DNA of 64,000 nt from Bacillota bacterium (GCA_023405135.1 JAEXYZ010000024.1:18573-82572); one strand, 5' to 3'. Positions 44,617-54,042 are shown, numbered from the stretch's first letter. The notes: generated from the sequence alone by a model not told the origin. Made by a program: numbers and translations.

Positions 44617-45528
44617 GTGAAACGTAAAGGGATATCTATGTTTATAACTTTATGTAGTGTACTCTTAATACTTCTTCCAATGAGTGCTTATGCGGCGGAT
44701 AATAGTGTTAATGCAATAAATGAAAAATTAGGAGTACCGATTGTAGTATACGGTGGGAATCTTTCTGATGAAGAAAAAGAGACTGTTAAAGAAGCGTTGC
44801 AGGTAGCTAAAGAAGCAGAAGTAGATGAAATTACAGTAACGGGTGAAGATTTAGTTAAATATATAAAAAATAGTAATTCAAGTTCACGTATGTACTCTTC
44901 GGCAAAAATTACTCGTCAGGAAGAGGGTTCTGGACTAGTTATAAGTATAGTTACTCCTGAAAATATAACAGAGGTTACATCAGAAATGTATGCAAATGCA
45001 ATGCTTACAGCGGGTATTGAGGATGCTAGCGTTGAAATTGCAGCTCCGAAGCCTGTAACTGGTCATTCAGCTTTAGTAGGTATTTATAAGGCATATGAAG
45101 TGAAAACAGGGGAAACACTAGATATTGAAAGAACTGATGTTGCAAATGACGAGTTATCTGTAGCAACTCAAATTGCTGAAAATGCGAATATAAGTGATGA
45201 ACAAATTGCAGAATTATTAACTGGTATAAAACAACAAATTGCAGAACTAAATCCTGCTACTAAAGAAGAAGTAGAAAAAATTGTAGAAGATCAATTAGCT
45301 AAATTAAATATTGAATTAAGTGAACAAGATCGTCAATTACTTGTTGATTTAATGAATCGTATAAGCCAATTAGATATAGACTTTTCAAAACTATCCGATC
45401 AATTAACAGATTTAACAACTAAGTTTGAAGAGAAATTTGGTGATATCCTTCAAGATGAAGGCTTTTGGGATGGTGTGAAAAATTTCTTTAACAAGTTAAT
45501 TGATACGATTTCATCATGGTTTAAATAA
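44617..45528 (+). CDS. ypuA: DUF1002 secreted protein, YpuA-like
   Basis: 303 residues with a cleavable signal peptide (cleavage expected after A-Y-A near residue 26). The rest is rich in Glu/Asp, with V-T-G-E-D-L-V-K-Y, S-S-A-K-I, P-V-T-G-H-S-A-L-V-G-I-Y-K-A-Y and a long predicted coiled coil near residues 190-280, as in DUF1002/YpuA proteins of Bacillales. YpuA is linked to the cell envelope; the activity is unknown. Start GTG 44617 is six bases after AAGGGGAG and places the signal peptide correctly; the frame opens at 44587. Confidence 0.88.
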   Translation: MKRKGISMFITLCSVLLILLPMSAYAADNSVNAINEKLGVPIVVYGGNLSDEEKETVKEALQVAKEAEVDEITVTGEDLVKYIKNSNSSSRMYSSAKITRQEEGSGLVISIVTPENITEVTSEMYANAMLTAGIEDASVEIAAPKPVTGHSALVGIYKAYEVKTGETLDIERTDVANDELSVATQIAENANISDEQIAELLTGIKQQIAELNPATKEEVEKIVEDQLAKLNIELSEQDRQLLVDLMNRISQLDIDFSKLSDQLTDLTTKFEEKFGDILQDEGFWDGVKNFFNKLIDTISSWFK

Positions 45529-45601
45529 TTAAATACCCGAGCAAATGAATTAAAGGGAATAAAAAAATATGTTATATTTGTACAAATTGGGAGGGATGAA
45601 A

Positions 45602-45883
45602 ATGCAATTTAAACTATCAGAAAGAAGTCCAAAACATTTTGCATTCGAATATGAGAAAGATGGAGAAAAATTGGCTGAAATTGAATGGACAGAGCGTGAT
45701 CAAGTGATGGATATGACTCATACTTATGTCTCTGATGCGCTTCGTGGACAAGGGGTTGCAAAAAAGCTGTTAGATAAGGCAGCTGATTATGCAAGAGAAA
45801 ATCAATACAAAATGAATGGAATTTGTTCTTACGTTGTATCCGCGTTTGAAAAAAGCGATGCTTACAACGATGTGAAAGCATAA
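45602..45883 (+). CDS. yjdJ: GNAT-like N-acetyltransferase, YjdJ family
   Basis: 93 residues matching the short PF14542 acetyltransferase-like family: Y-E-K-D-G-E-K-L-A-E-I-E-W, H-T-Y-V-S-D-A-L-R-G-Q-G-V-A-K-K-L-L-D (acetyl-CoA pyrophosphate loop R-G-Q-G-V-A) and C-S-Y-V. Substrate unknown. GGGAGG precedes the ATG at 45602; the frame opens 33 bases earlier without a ribosome binding site. Confidence 0.88.
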   Translation: MQFKLSERSPKHFAFEYEKDGEKLAEIEWTERDQVMDMTHTYVSDALRGQGVAKKLLDKAADYARENQYKMNGICSYVVSAFEKSDAYNDVKA

Positions 45884-45884
45884 A

Positions 45885-45931
45885 AAATAGGCAATCAAAT
45901 TGGAAAAACAATTTGATTGCCTATTATTTTT
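45885..45931. terminator. Bidirectional terminator between yjdJ and a minus-strand small ORF
   Basis: AATAGGCAATCAAATTG pairs perfectly with its complement over a six-base loop, with A and T runs on either side. Confidence 0.9.
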
Positions 45932-45932
45932 A

Positions 45933-46037
45933 CTAATAAATATTCGAAAAAACATAAATAAATGCAGTTAGAACGATAGATGCGAAGGCAATTGAGGTAA
46001 TTTCTAACCAATCATAAGTGAAATCAGAATTATTCAT
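45933..46037 (-). CDS. Small hydrophobic protein, 34 residues
   Basis: Minus-strand frame M-N-N-S-D-F-T-Y-D-W-L-E-I-T, then a single hydrophobic helix ending F-S-N-I-Y. A purine-rich GAGAGGAAGAG lies just before the ATG, and the bidirectional hairpin lies directly after the stop, so it has the parts of a real gene. I do not recognise it. Such peptides may be membrane-complex subunits or toxins; neither can be argued from this sequence. Confidence 0.5.
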   Translation of the reverse strand: MNNSDFTYDWLEITSIAFASIVLTAFIYVFSNIY

Positions 46038-46368
46038 AACACTCTTCCTCTCCTTTAATCGCCATAATGTTTAACTCTAAATTTTCTATTAAATATATTT
46101 TGAAATAATAGAATTCCTCTCACTAAAAATAGAAGTTATATAAGATTATTCATCTATTAATTAAAGTATTCATAAATAAATGATAATTTCTTGATAAAAA
46201 AATTAGACAAAACTAAGTAAAAAGCAATATTTTGTAAAAATAATTGGATTTGTGTCAAATGCTTTGATAGTATACCATAATTTAAAATGCACATTCATTC
46301 ATAAAAGAAGTTTGAAAATGCTTAAAAAGGGCAAAATACGGCATAAAGAGATTATGGAGGGATAATAA
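46038..46368. other. Gene-free interval, divergent promoter region
   Basis: About 330 very AT-rich bases between the 34-residue minus-strand frame and the next plus-strand gene. I see no strong hairpin, repeat or frame. Confidence 0.5.
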
Positions 46369-46677
46369 ATGGCAAAATTAAAAGGGAAAAGTGTAGTAAT
46401 GACAGCATTAGTAGCAGGAGCTGCTTCGTTTTTAAGTAAGAAAAAAAATCGTGATATGGCGATGAAATTATTCCAAACGCTACAAACAAAAGCGGGTTCT
46501 TTTCTTGGATCACAGAAACAAAATTACAACAAAGACTATAATTCATTAAAGGATATCGCTGAAGCTAGTGCAGGAACAACGACTACAAAAATTCGAGAAA
46601 ATAATTTTATCGGAGAAGGTGGAGGACAAACTGCACTAGCTTATTACAATGAAAGCAATCAACAACAAGTGCATTAA
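46369..46677 (+). CDS. Small hypothetical protein with basic N-terminus
   Basis: 102 residues. The N-terminus is basic with a short hydrophobic stretch (M-T-A-L-V-A-G-A-A-S-F-L) followed by S-K-K-K-N-R-D. The remainder is polar with A-S-A-G-T-T-T-T-K and a Q/N-rich tail, probably disordered. GGAGGG lies before the ATG. I do not recognise the family. A strong bidirectional terminator follows. Confidence 0.75.
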   Translation: MAKLKGKSVVMTALVAGAASFLSKKKNRDMAMKLFQTLQTKAGSFLGSQKQNYNKDYNSLKDIAEASAGTTTTKIRENNFIGEGGGQTALAYYNESNQQQVH

Positions 46678-46705
46678 TAAGTCACACGGGTATATGGATA
46701 AAACA

Positions 46706-46745
46706 AGAAGGAGAACGTCTTATTAGAAGACGTTCTCCTTTATTT
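46706..46745. terminator. Bidirectional terminator between hypothetical gene and CoA transferase
   Basis: AAGGAGAACGTCTT pairs perfectly with AAGACGTTCTCCTT over a five-base loop, with T and A tails suiting both strands. Confidence 0.92.
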
Positions 46746-46748
46746 TAA

Positions 46749-48269
46749 TTAAATGTTTGAAGTTTCTTTTTTCATTGTTTTATTTTTAGCAAGGTTTACA
46801 TGCCAAGAAAGAGCTTCCTCTAAAATATGAGGTGTTTGAGCATTACCTGTAGCTTCAACTGCACGATTGTAATAATCCCATAATTGTTCTTTGAAATCAG
46901 GGTGAGCACAGTTTTCAATGATTAAAGGTACACGTTCTTTTGGAGCTAGTCCACGTAAGTCAGCAATACCTTGCTCTGTTACGATAACATCAACATCGTG
47001 TTCTGTATGGTCTACGTGAGATACCATTGGAACGATTGATGAAATTGCGCCACCTTTAGCATATGATTTCGTTACGAAAATTCCAAGACGTGCGTTACGT
47101 GCGAAATCTCCAGAACCACCGATACCATTCATCATATGTGTACCACTAACATGAGTTGAGTTTACGTTACCATAAATATCTAACTCTAAAGCAGTATTGA
47201 TAGAAATTAAGCCGAGTCGACGGATAACTTCTGGATGGTTAGAAATTTCTTGTGGACGTAAGCATAATTTGTCAGCATACTTCTCAAGGTTACCATAAAC
47301 TTTTTTCTGTAGCTCTTCAGAAATTGTAATAGATGTAGCAGCAGCAAAGCTTACTTTACCAGCATCGATTAAGTTAAATACAGCATCTTGAAGTACTTCA
47401 GATGCAACAACTAAATCTTCAAACTCTGAGTTAGCAAAACCATCTAATACTGCATTGGCAACAGAACCAACACCTGATTGTAAAGGCATTAATTTATTTG
47501 TAAGGCGACCAGCTTTAATTTCAGAACGGAAGAAATCAAGTAAAATGTTTGCCATAGTTTGTGTTTCTTCATCTGGTGGTACGATTAATGAAGGCGCATC
47601 TGGCTCTTCAGAAATAACAATTGCTTTAATTTTAGATGGATCCACTTTAATACCGATGTCACCGATACGTTTTACAGCATCAGTCATTGGAATTGGTTCA
47701 CGTTCACCTTGAGGACCTGGAACGTAAATATCGTGAATACCAATTAAGCTCTCTGGATGAGAAATATTTAATTCAACGATAATATTCTCAGCATACTCCG
47801 CGAAAATTGGAGAGTTACCTACAGATGTTGTAGGAATAATTAAACCATCTTCAGTAATCGCAGCAGCTTCTAAAATTAAGTATTTAATAGGACCAATAAT
47901 ACCTTGGCGCACTAATTCAGCATTGTGTGAAAGGTGAGCATCAACATATAAAATGTCACCAGAGTTAATTTGAGTACGGATAACTTTATCGCCTTGGAAA
48001 GGTCCTCGTTTACGAATAACCCCAGCAGCGGCTAAATAGTTGTCCACCTCTGGCCCAAGTGATGCCCCAGTATAAACATCAATTTTAAAATTTTCATTTT
48101 TAGCACGTTCTACCAAAGCCATTGGTACAACTTTTGCATCACCAGCACGAGTGAATCCACTCATACCAACTACATCACCGTCACTAATAAGTGAAGCAGC
48201 TTCTTCTGCAGATACAATTTTGTCTGTTAATTGTTTTAAACCTAAACGCTTCTCAACTCTTGGATCCAT
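46749..48269 (-). CDS. Acetyl-CoA hydrolase/transferase family protein (succinyl-CoA:acetate CoA-transferase type)
   Basis: 506 residues matching the class I CoA-transferase family of AarC, Cat1 and YgfH: G-M-S-G-F-T-R-A-G-D-A-K, D-V-Y-T-G-A-S-L-G-P-E-V-D, G-V-G-S-V-A-N-A-V-L, A-S-E-V-L-Q-D (likely catalytic glutamate), S-G-T-H-M-M-N-G-I-G-G-S-G-D-F-A-R-N-A, and V-T-E-Q-G-I-A-D-L-R-G-L-A-P. It would exchange CoA between succinyl-CoA and acetate, or hydrolyse acetyl-CoA. GGGGAGG precedes the ATG. The LytTR regulator gene lies 295 bases upstream on the same strand with a terminator between. Confidence 0.9.
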   Translation of the reverse strand: MDPRVEKRLGLKQLTDKIVSAEEAASLISDGDVVGMSGFTRAGDAKVVPMALVERAKNENFKIDVYTGASLGPEVDNYLAAAGVIRKRGPFQGDKVIRTQINSGDILYVDAHLSHNAELVRQGIIGPIKYLILEAAAITEDGLIIPTTSVGNSPIFAEYAENIIVELNISHPESLIGIHDIYVPGPQGEREPIPMTDAVKRIGDIGIKVDPSKIKAIVISEEPDAPSLIVPPDEETQTMANILLDFFRSEIKAGRLTNKLMPLQSGVGSVANAVLDGFANSEFEDLVVASEVLQDAVFNLIDAGKVSFAAATSITISEELQKKVYGNLEKYADKLCLRPQEISNHPEVIRRLGLISINTALELDIYGNVNSTHVSGTHMMNGIGGSGDFARNARLGIFVTKSYAKGGAISSIVPMVSHVDHTEHDVDVIVTEQGIADLRGLAPKERVPLIIENCAHPDFKEQLWDYYNRAVEATGNAQTPHILEEALSWHVNLAKNKTMKKETSNI

Positions 48270-48518
48270 TTAAAAATCCTCCCCCTAAAATTATGGATAA
48301 TTAAAATAAAATGATAAAAATTTATAGTATTTTCTGTACATTCATATGAGGTAATACTCTATGTGTATAATTAATAATAACACCAAATTGTCACATTTTC
48401 TTTATCATAGACATGAAAGTGCTTAAAAAGTGGTTTTTCGAGAAAAAAATGCATTATTCGATAAAAATAGACGAAAAACACAATAGGATTTAAATATAGT
48501 ATGTGCATAAAAATACAA

Positions 48519-48550
48519 AACGACCTTTGCAAATAGTACAAAGGTCGCCT
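48519..48550 (-). terminator. Terminator of LytTR regulator gene
   Basis: On the minus strand CGACCTTTG pairs with CAAAGGTCG over about ten bases, followed by TTTTG. Confidence 0.78.
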
Positions 48551-48563
48551 TATAATGGAAAGT

Positions 48564-49214
48564 TTAAAAACCTAGAGAACGGCGGAAATAACTTGCATAT
48601 CTTTGGCTAACAGGTATTCTTGTTCCATCTTTCATAATTAAAAGGAATGTCGAATGTGAATCTGGTTGAATTTCATCGATAAAATCAATATTTACGATAT
48701 ATGAACGATGACAACGAATAAATGAATCAGATGCTAAAAATAGCTCTAAATCACTTAAATTTAAGCGATGGTATCCTTCGCGATGCATTGTTTTAACAAA
48801 TGTTTTACGAAGCTGTGTTTCAAGATAAATAACTTGATTATGTTTAATCGGATACCAACAATCATCAATTTTAATTGTGATGTAATTAGTTAAAAATGGT
48901 GATGGTTTTTGAGGGAAGATAGCTGTAATTGCTCCCTTAGTTTCGCCTTCTTCGATTAGAGGAATACTCATTCCATAATAAGGAACACCAAATACATCAG
49001 GCTCAATGTAAGAACTAATTTTTTGGCCGTATGTAAGAGCTTTAAATGCTGCAGATCCTTCTTTTATTGGGTCTCCAGGTTTAATTTTTAAATCTACTTT
49101 TTTGCTAGGTTGATAATACAAATATTCTTCTTTATCGGAAATGGCGATAGATGTATTTTCTGGGAAGAAATCTTTGATTATTTCCATAATTTCTTCAATT
49201 TGTTTTGGATCCAC
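48564..49214 (-). CDS. LytTR DNA-binding regulator with PAS-like N-terminal domain
   Basis: 216 residues. The C-terminal part (about 110-214) is a LytTR domain: I-Y-L-E-T-Q, F-I-R-C-H-R-S-Y-I-V-N, and I-P-V-S-Q-R-Y-A near the end. The N-terminal part is not a phosphoacceptor receiver; it looks like a PAS/sensor fold (N-T-S-I-A-I-S-D-K-E-E-Y-L-Y-Y, then G-V-P-Y-Y-G-M-S-I-P-L). It may therefore sense a small ligand directly. Located just upstream of the CoA-transferase gene in the same direction, its likely target. ACCTCATT (rev. AGGTG) provides the ribosome binding site. Confidence 0.85.
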   Translation of the reverse strand: MDPKQIEEIMEIIKDFFPENTSIAISDKEEYLYYQPSKKVDLKIKPGDPIKEGSAAFKALTYGQKISSYIEPDVFGVPYYGMSIPLIEEGETKGAITAIFPQKPSPFLTNYITIKIDDCWYPIKHNQVIYLETQLRKTFVKTMHREGYHRLNLSDLELFLASDSFIRCHRSYIVNIDFIDEIQPDSHSTFLLIMKDGTRIPVSQRYASYFRRSLGF

Positions 49215-49744
49215 TTTAATTACACCTCATTTTTATATACATTTTTATATTATATATATCATATATTTTACTACATATTTAAACAAATGAAATAGAGAAG
49301 ATTGCTGAATAATTAAGGAATTATTAGCAAGAACGAAAAAATTCTTCTTAATATTGTCACTTTTTAAAGTTAAACATAGTATACCTCGTTTTGGTGAGTT
49401 AAATCCGAACGAATATGTACTAATATAATAATTATATTTTTCATAGTGTTTATAGTGGAAATTAACTGTTATTTTTTCGTCATAAAATCGAGTTGAAAAA
49501 AAATGAAATTATGGTAATATTCACTTTAGTTACGAATAATTAATGCTTTATTCTCATTTATTTATAAATTTTAAAAAGATTTTTTAACATAATCTACTCA
49601 ATATGTCATGTATTTCATCTAAAAAATTATAAATAAAAACTATATTCGGATTTTATTTTAGGTTATATTAAGTATAGTAGATGTTAATTATTGTAATTGG
49701 AATTAATTATGTGAATTGCATTCTGAAGAAAGATGGGGTAATCT
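49215..49744. other. Gene-free interval between LytTR and AraC genes
   Basis: About 530 AT-rich bases forming a divergent promoter region. I find no hairpin, repeat or coding frame I would defend. Confidence 0.5.
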
Positions 49745-50539
49745 ATGCAGTTACATCAACATTCAATATCTGAAACAATTTCTAAAAGGTACTTTCAAGA
49801 AATTGATAGTATAAATCAATATAACGGAGTCGAGGATTTTTTTAATATTGAATCAAAGCTGTTATTTGAGATATTCCACTTAGAGGCGACAAAAGCTAAA
49901 AAATCCTTGCATGAAATAATAGATATTTTATCCATTCGTTTTGGAAAACAAGTAATAAAAATTGTAAGAAATTACTTTGTTATTTTATCGTCAATTGTTG
50001 CAAGAAAGCTTTTGGATAATCAAGTGCCATCGAAGAAAGCGTTTGCGTTTAATTTAGCTTGTGCAGATATGATTGAAAACGAAATGAAGGATGCGGAATT
50101 CCTTCAATTTGCGGACGATTTAATTGATTTTTATGTATATTTTATTGCAGATCGTAAACAACCGACTTTCAGACATCAAACAGTAAATAAAGTGATTATG
50201 TACATAAATGACGAACTTGAAAATGATTTGACTGTAGAGAGCATTGCTCAAAAATTCCACATTAGTACTAGCCATTTATCGCGTATTTTTAGGGAACACG
50301 TTGGAATAACTTTAGTTGAATATTTAAATGTAAGAAGAGTAGAAGAATCACAATATTATTTACGACATACGAATAAAAGTATTACTTCCATCTCAGAACA
50401 ATTCCATTTCTGTAACCAAAGTTACTTTACGCGAATTTTTAAGAAATATACTGGTGTTACGCCAAAGCATTTTAGAGATGAATTACATCACGAATTTTAC
50501 CGATTTAATATTTCTGAAGTTGGTTACGAAAAAGTATAA
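49745..50539 (+). CDS. AraC family transcriptional regulator
   Basis: 264 residues. The C-terminal 100 residues hold the two AraC helix-turn-helix motifs (D-L-T-V-E-S-I-A-Q-K-F-H-I-S-T-S-H-L-S-R-I-F-R and then S-I-T-S-I-S-E-Q-F-H-F, followed by Y-F-T-R-I-F-K-K-Y-T-G-V-T-P). The N-terminal 160 residues are mostly helical and match no sensor domain I recognise. No obvious target gene is adjacent. A G-rich ribosome binding site (GATGGGGT) precedes the ATG. Confidence 0.9.
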   Translation: MQLHQHSISETISKRYFQEIDSINQYNGVEDFFNIESKLLFEIFHLEATKAKKSLHEIIDILSIRFGKQVIKIVRNYFVILSSIVARKLLDNQVPSKKAFAFNLACADMIENEMKDAEFLQFADDLIDFYVYFIADRKQPTFRHQTVNKVIMYINDELENDLTVESIAQKFHISTSHLSRIFREHVGITLVEYLNVRRVEESQYYLRHTNKSITSISEQFHFCNQSYFTRIFKKYTGVTPKHFRDELHHEFYRFNISEVGYEKV

Positions 50540-50549
50540 TTTTAACTAG

Positions 50550-50583
50550 ATACAGTTGGCATTCTTTTTGCCAACTGTATTTC
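50550..50583 (+). terminator. Rho-independent terminator after AraC regulator
   Basis: ATACAGTTGGCA pairs perfectly with TGCCAACTGTAT over a short T-rich loop. Confidence 0.85.
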
Positions 50584-50690
50584 ATTTCAAAGTGGATATA
50601 AAGTGCTTTCAAAATGGGCGCTGCAATTTGATATTCGCAATCTTATTACTGTATACTTCAACTTAGTTAAATAATATAGTAGGTGGAAAA

Positions 50691-51452
50691 ATGAAAAAAC
50701 TGAAATTATTTTCAATGCTTGGCTTGTTGTTACTAGTTCTAACTGGATGTCAAGCTGTTGAAAATCAAGAAGGATTCTTTTATGGTACATTTGTAAAACC
50801 AATGAATTGGTTGCTGGAGTTTTTAGGTAATGATTTATTTAACGGTAGTTATGGGTTAGCAATTATCGCAATTACAATTGTAATTCGCTTAATTTTAATG
50901 CCGTTTATGCTGAAAAATTATCGTCAGCAATCATTAATGAAATCAAAAATGGATGTCGTAAAACCAAAAATGGACGAAATCCAACAAAGATTAAAGGCAG
51001 CTAGTACGAAAGAAGAACAAATGGCTATACAGCAAGAAATGATGACATTATATCGTGAAAATGGCATTAATCCATTAAATATGGGATGTTTACCGATAGT
51101 TATTCAAATGCCAATTATTATGGGCCTATACTTTGCCATTCTTTATTCAGGGGACGTTAAAACACATGAATTTTTATGGTTCAATCTAGGTTCACCTGAT
51201 ATTATGATGACGGTTATTGCAGGTATTGTGTACTTTATCCAAGCAAAAGTATCTTTATGGACTGTTCCTGAATCACAAAAAGCCCAAATGAAATTAATGA
51301 TTTATATTTCTCCACTTATGATTGTTTTTATTTCATTTACATCGATGGCAGCACTTCCATTATATTGGTCTGTAAGTGGATTAATTTTAATTATCCAAAC
51401 GTATATTGGCAGAAAATATTATTCAGAGCATCCTGCACAACCTACAAAATAA
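50691..51452 (+). CDS. yidC: Membrane protein insertase YidC/OxaA (lipoprotein form)
   Basis: 253 residues. A lipoprotein signal peptide (lipobox V-L-T-G-C20) is followed by five membrane helices and the YidC signatures: A-I-T-I-V-I-R-L-I-L-M-P with the conserved hydrophilic-groove arginine, the cytoplasmic coiled loop, and N-P-L-N-M-G-C-L-P. Short Gram-positive form as SpoIIIJ/YqjG. It inserts membrane proteins with or without Sec. Since chromosomal spoIIIJ usually sits with rnpA near the origin, this may be the second paralogue (YqjG/OxaA2). Confidence 0.92.
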   Translation: MKKLKLFSMLGLLLLVLTGCQAVENQEGFFYGTFVKPMNWLLEFLGNDLFNGSYGLAIIAITIVIRLILMPFMLKNYRQQSLMKSKMDVVKPKMDEIQQRLKAASTKEEQMAIQQEMMTLYRENGINPLNMGCLPIVIQMPIIMGLYFAILYSGDVKTHEFLWFNLGSPDIMMTVIAGIVYFIQAKVSLWTVPESQKAQMKLMIYISPLMIVFISFTSMAALPLYWSVSGLILIIQTYIGRKYYSEHPAQPTK

Positions 51453-51462
51453 TAGCTAGATT

Positions 51463-51495
51463 AAAGTCGAGGATAAATTGCCTCGGCTTTTTATA
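51463..51495 (+). terminator. Rho-independent terminator after yidC
   Basis: AAGTCGAGG pairs with CCTCGGCTT (one G-T pair), followed by five Ts. Confidence 0.82.
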
Positions 51496-51683
51496 TGGGG
51501 AATAGATGGTAATGGTTTGGATGTTCCATATTAGAATTTTACTCATTTTAATTAGCTCGAAGTATGTTATATAATGCCTTTTACTAAATTATTAATATAG
51601 CCAAAGAATTAATGATAATTATAGAGTCAAATGGAGAAAACAGTGCTAAAATAATATCATTGTAAAGGAAAGAGGCTAGGGGT

Positions 51684-52550
51684 ATGACAGGACCTATTTT
51701 AAACAACAAAAAAAATAATAAAACTAAATTTATCATTATTGGAGTCGTTTTTTGTATTTTGTTAATTTCAATTGTCACAGTAGTTACGGTGAAAAATTCT
51801 ACAAAAGATGAAATGCCTATGGAAGATCAAGCAAATTCAAAAGAAGTAATCGATCAAAATAAAGATGAAAATAAACAAGAAACTGAAAATTCTACTGAAA
51901 ATAAACAGGATGAAATAACGCCATCACCTGTTGAAGAAAATGGAAACAATGAAAAAGTAAATCCGCCAAAAACAAATGAAGAAAATACAACGCCAGGTGG
52001 ATATATTGAAGGGCTACCAGAACCTACAGAGCCTACCTATGTTCAAGGAGTACTTATTGCAAATAAAAAGTATCCTCTTCCAAGTACTTTTGCTCCAGGA
52101 GAAAATAAAGAAGCAAGAGCTGCGTTTGAAACTATGGCACAAGATGCAAAAAATGCTGGCTTTGAACTAGTAGCTTTCAGTACATACCGTTCTTATGAAT
52201 ATCAAGACACTCTATATAATAACTACGTAAGTCGGGATGGAAAAGAAAATGCAGATCGTTATAGTGCAAGACCTGGTTATTCAGAGCATCAAACTGGATT
52301 AGCATTTGATATTGGAGAAAAAGGTAAGGAAGACTTATGGCTTACAAGTGAATTTGGAGAAACTGATGCAGGTAAATGGTTAGTTGACAATGCACATAAA
52401 TATGGATTTATATTACGTTATCCAGAAGGGAAGGAAGCAATTACTGGATATATGTATGAATCATGGCACTTCAGATACTTAGGAGTAGATCTTGCAACTA
52501 AAGTGAAGAAGTCCAATTTAACGTTAGAAGAATATTTAGGTATAGAATAA
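51684..52550 (+). CDS. Membrane-anchored D-alanyl-D-alanine carboxypeptidase, VanY/M15B type
   Basis: 288 residues: one membrane helix (about 14-36), a low-complexity linker rich in Glu, Asn and Lys (about 45-105), and an M15B peptidase domain. Zinc ligands and catalytic residues are seen in S-T-Y-R-S-Y, Y-S-E-H-Q-T-G-L-A-F-D-I-G (His and Asp) and E-S-W-H-F-R-Y-L (second His). It trims D-Ala from peptidoglycan outside the cell, as DacY, VanY or LdcB do. Not linked to vancomycin-resistance genes, so a housekeeping wall role is expected. Confidence 0.9.
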   Translation: MTGPILNNKKNNKTKFIIIGVVFCILLISIVTVVTVKNSTKDEMPMEDQANSKEVIDQNKDENKQETENSTENKQDEITPSPVEENGNNEKVNPPKTNEENTTPGGYIEGLPEPTEPTYVQGVLIANKKYPLPSTFAPGENKEARAAFETMAQDAKNAGFELVAFSTYRSYEYQDTLYNNYVSRDGKENADRYSARPGYSEHQTGLAFDIGEKGKEDLWLTSEFGETDAGKWLVDNAHKYGFILRYPEGKEAITGYMYESWHFRYLGVDLATKVKKSNLTLEEYLGIE

Positions 52551-52590
52551 AACAAGCCGTCTCAATAAATTTTGAGGCGGCTTGTTTTTA
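52551..52590 (+). terminator. Terminator between VanY-type gene and cls
   Basis: AACAAGCCGTCTCAA pairs with TTGAGGCGGCTTGTT (one mismatch-tolerant G-T), followed by TTTTT. The left flank is less A-rich. Confidence 0.85.
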
Positions 52591-54042
52591 TAAAATCGGA
52601 GAAAGTAATCTTGATATAGATTCTTTAAATTTAATAATATTGGAACGATTTTCATATTTTTCAAGGGTTAATTCTGTACAATCGAACATATCCTCTTCAA
52701 AAATTTCAGCTAATTCATGTGATATTGTTTCATCATATATAAAAGCATTTACTTCAAAATTCAAACTAAAGCTACGGACATCAATGTTAGCTGTACCAAC
52801 TGTTGAAGCTTCATCATCAATAACGATTGTTTTTGCATGGATAAAGCCTTTTTCGTAAATATAAATTTTAGCACCTGCTTTTAACAATTGCCCAACATAA
52901 GAATATGTGGCCCAATAAACAAACATATGGTCAGGTTTATTAGGAATCATAATACGGACATCTATGCCTGATAAAGCAGCAATTTCAATAGCGTTTAAAA
53001 AGCTATAATCTGGAATGAAATAGGGCGTTTGAATGTAAATATAACGTTTAGCACTCATTAGTAATTTCAAATAGCCATTTTTAATAGTGGGCCAATCTGT
53101 ATCTGGTCCACTTGAAACAATTTGCATTGCCACATTCCCTTTTTTCGGAATCGCAGGAAAATAACGCTCTGAATAATCGATATTGTTATCACTAGCTTGA
53201 TTCCAATCAAGTAAAAATCTCGTTTGCAATGGATGGACAGAACTACCTTCAATTTTTAAATGAGTATCTCTCCAATATCCGAACTTTTTATTTAAGCCTA
53301 AATATTCATCACCTACATTAAATCCACCGATATAGCCAATCCGCCCATCAATTATAACGATTTTGCGATGATTTCTAAAATTTAAGCGAGGATTAAAAAG
53401 TGGAAGAACCGAGGGGAAAAATACTTCAACTTCTCCTCCTAAATCAATGAGCTCTTTAAAATTTCGCTTTTTTAAGCCCCGTGAGCCCATTTCATCATAT
53501 AAAATTCGCACTTTTACACCTTGTTTAGCCTTCTTCTTAAGAGCTGTATAGATGCGACTTCCAAGATTATCAAGTTTAAAAATATAGTATTGTATATGAA
53601 TGTGGTCTCTTGCGCTTAAAATGTCTTCAATTAATGTTTCAAACTTCCTTGATCCTTCATTTAATATTTGAATTTGATTATCTTGTGTTAATACAGAATC
53701 ACCTGTTTTTAAATTCATATGGATTAAGCTTTTATACTTCTTAACATCATCTGTATTAAACTCAAGCGTATTACTTTCGAGGGCTTCAATCTGATAATTA
53801 ATTAATTTATCGATCCCAATATCTTTTTGTCCTTCCCATCGAAATAAGTGCTTTTTTCGAATCGGTCGACCGAGCAATAAATACATAATGAATCCAGCTA
53901 ACGGAAGGAAAAATAATACAAGAATCCAAGCCCAAGTTGAGGATGGGTCTTTTCTTTCCAAAAAGATGATTGTAATAGCTAATATAATATTTAAAATCAA
54001 AAAATATGGAATGAATGAGTCAGCAATAAATAGGGAATTCAA
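52588..54042 (-). CDS. clsA: Cardiolipin synthase
   Basis: 484 residues of the phospholipase D superfamily: two N-terminal membrane helices followed by two HKD motifs, F-R-N-H-R-K-I-V-I-I-D-G and F-I-H-A-K-T-I-V-I-D-D. It joins phosphatidylglycerol molecules to cardiolipin at the membrane. B. subtilis ClsA (YwnE) has the same W-A-W-x-L-V-L-F-F-x-P segment between the helices. Start is TTG at 54042 (GGTGAT seven bases upstream); the next Met lies beyond the first helix, so TTG is the credible start. Confidence 0.92.
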   Translation of the reverse strand: MNSLFIADSFIPYFLILNIILAITIIFLERKDPSSTWAWILVLFFLPLAGFIMYLLLGRPIRKKHLFRWEGQKDIGIDKLINYQIEALESNTLEFNTDDVKKYKSLIHMNLKTGDSVLTQDNQIQILNEGSRKFETLIEDILSARDHIHIQYYIFKLDNLGSRIYTALKKKAKQGVKVRILYDEMGSRGLKKRNFKELIDLGGEVEVFFPSVLPLFNPRLNFRNHRKIVIIDGRIGYIGGFNVGDEYLGLNKKFGYWRDTHLKIEGSSVHPLQTRFLLDWNQASDNNIDYSERYFPAIPKKGNVAMQIVSSGPDTDWPTIKNGYLKLLMSAKRYIYIQTPYFIPDYSFLNAIEIAALSGIDVRIMIPNKPDHMFVYWATYSYVGQLLKAGAKIYIYEKGFIHAKTIVIDDEASTVGTANIDVRSFSLNFEVNAFIYDETISHELAEIFEEDMFDCTELTLEKYENRSNIIKFKESISRLLSPIL

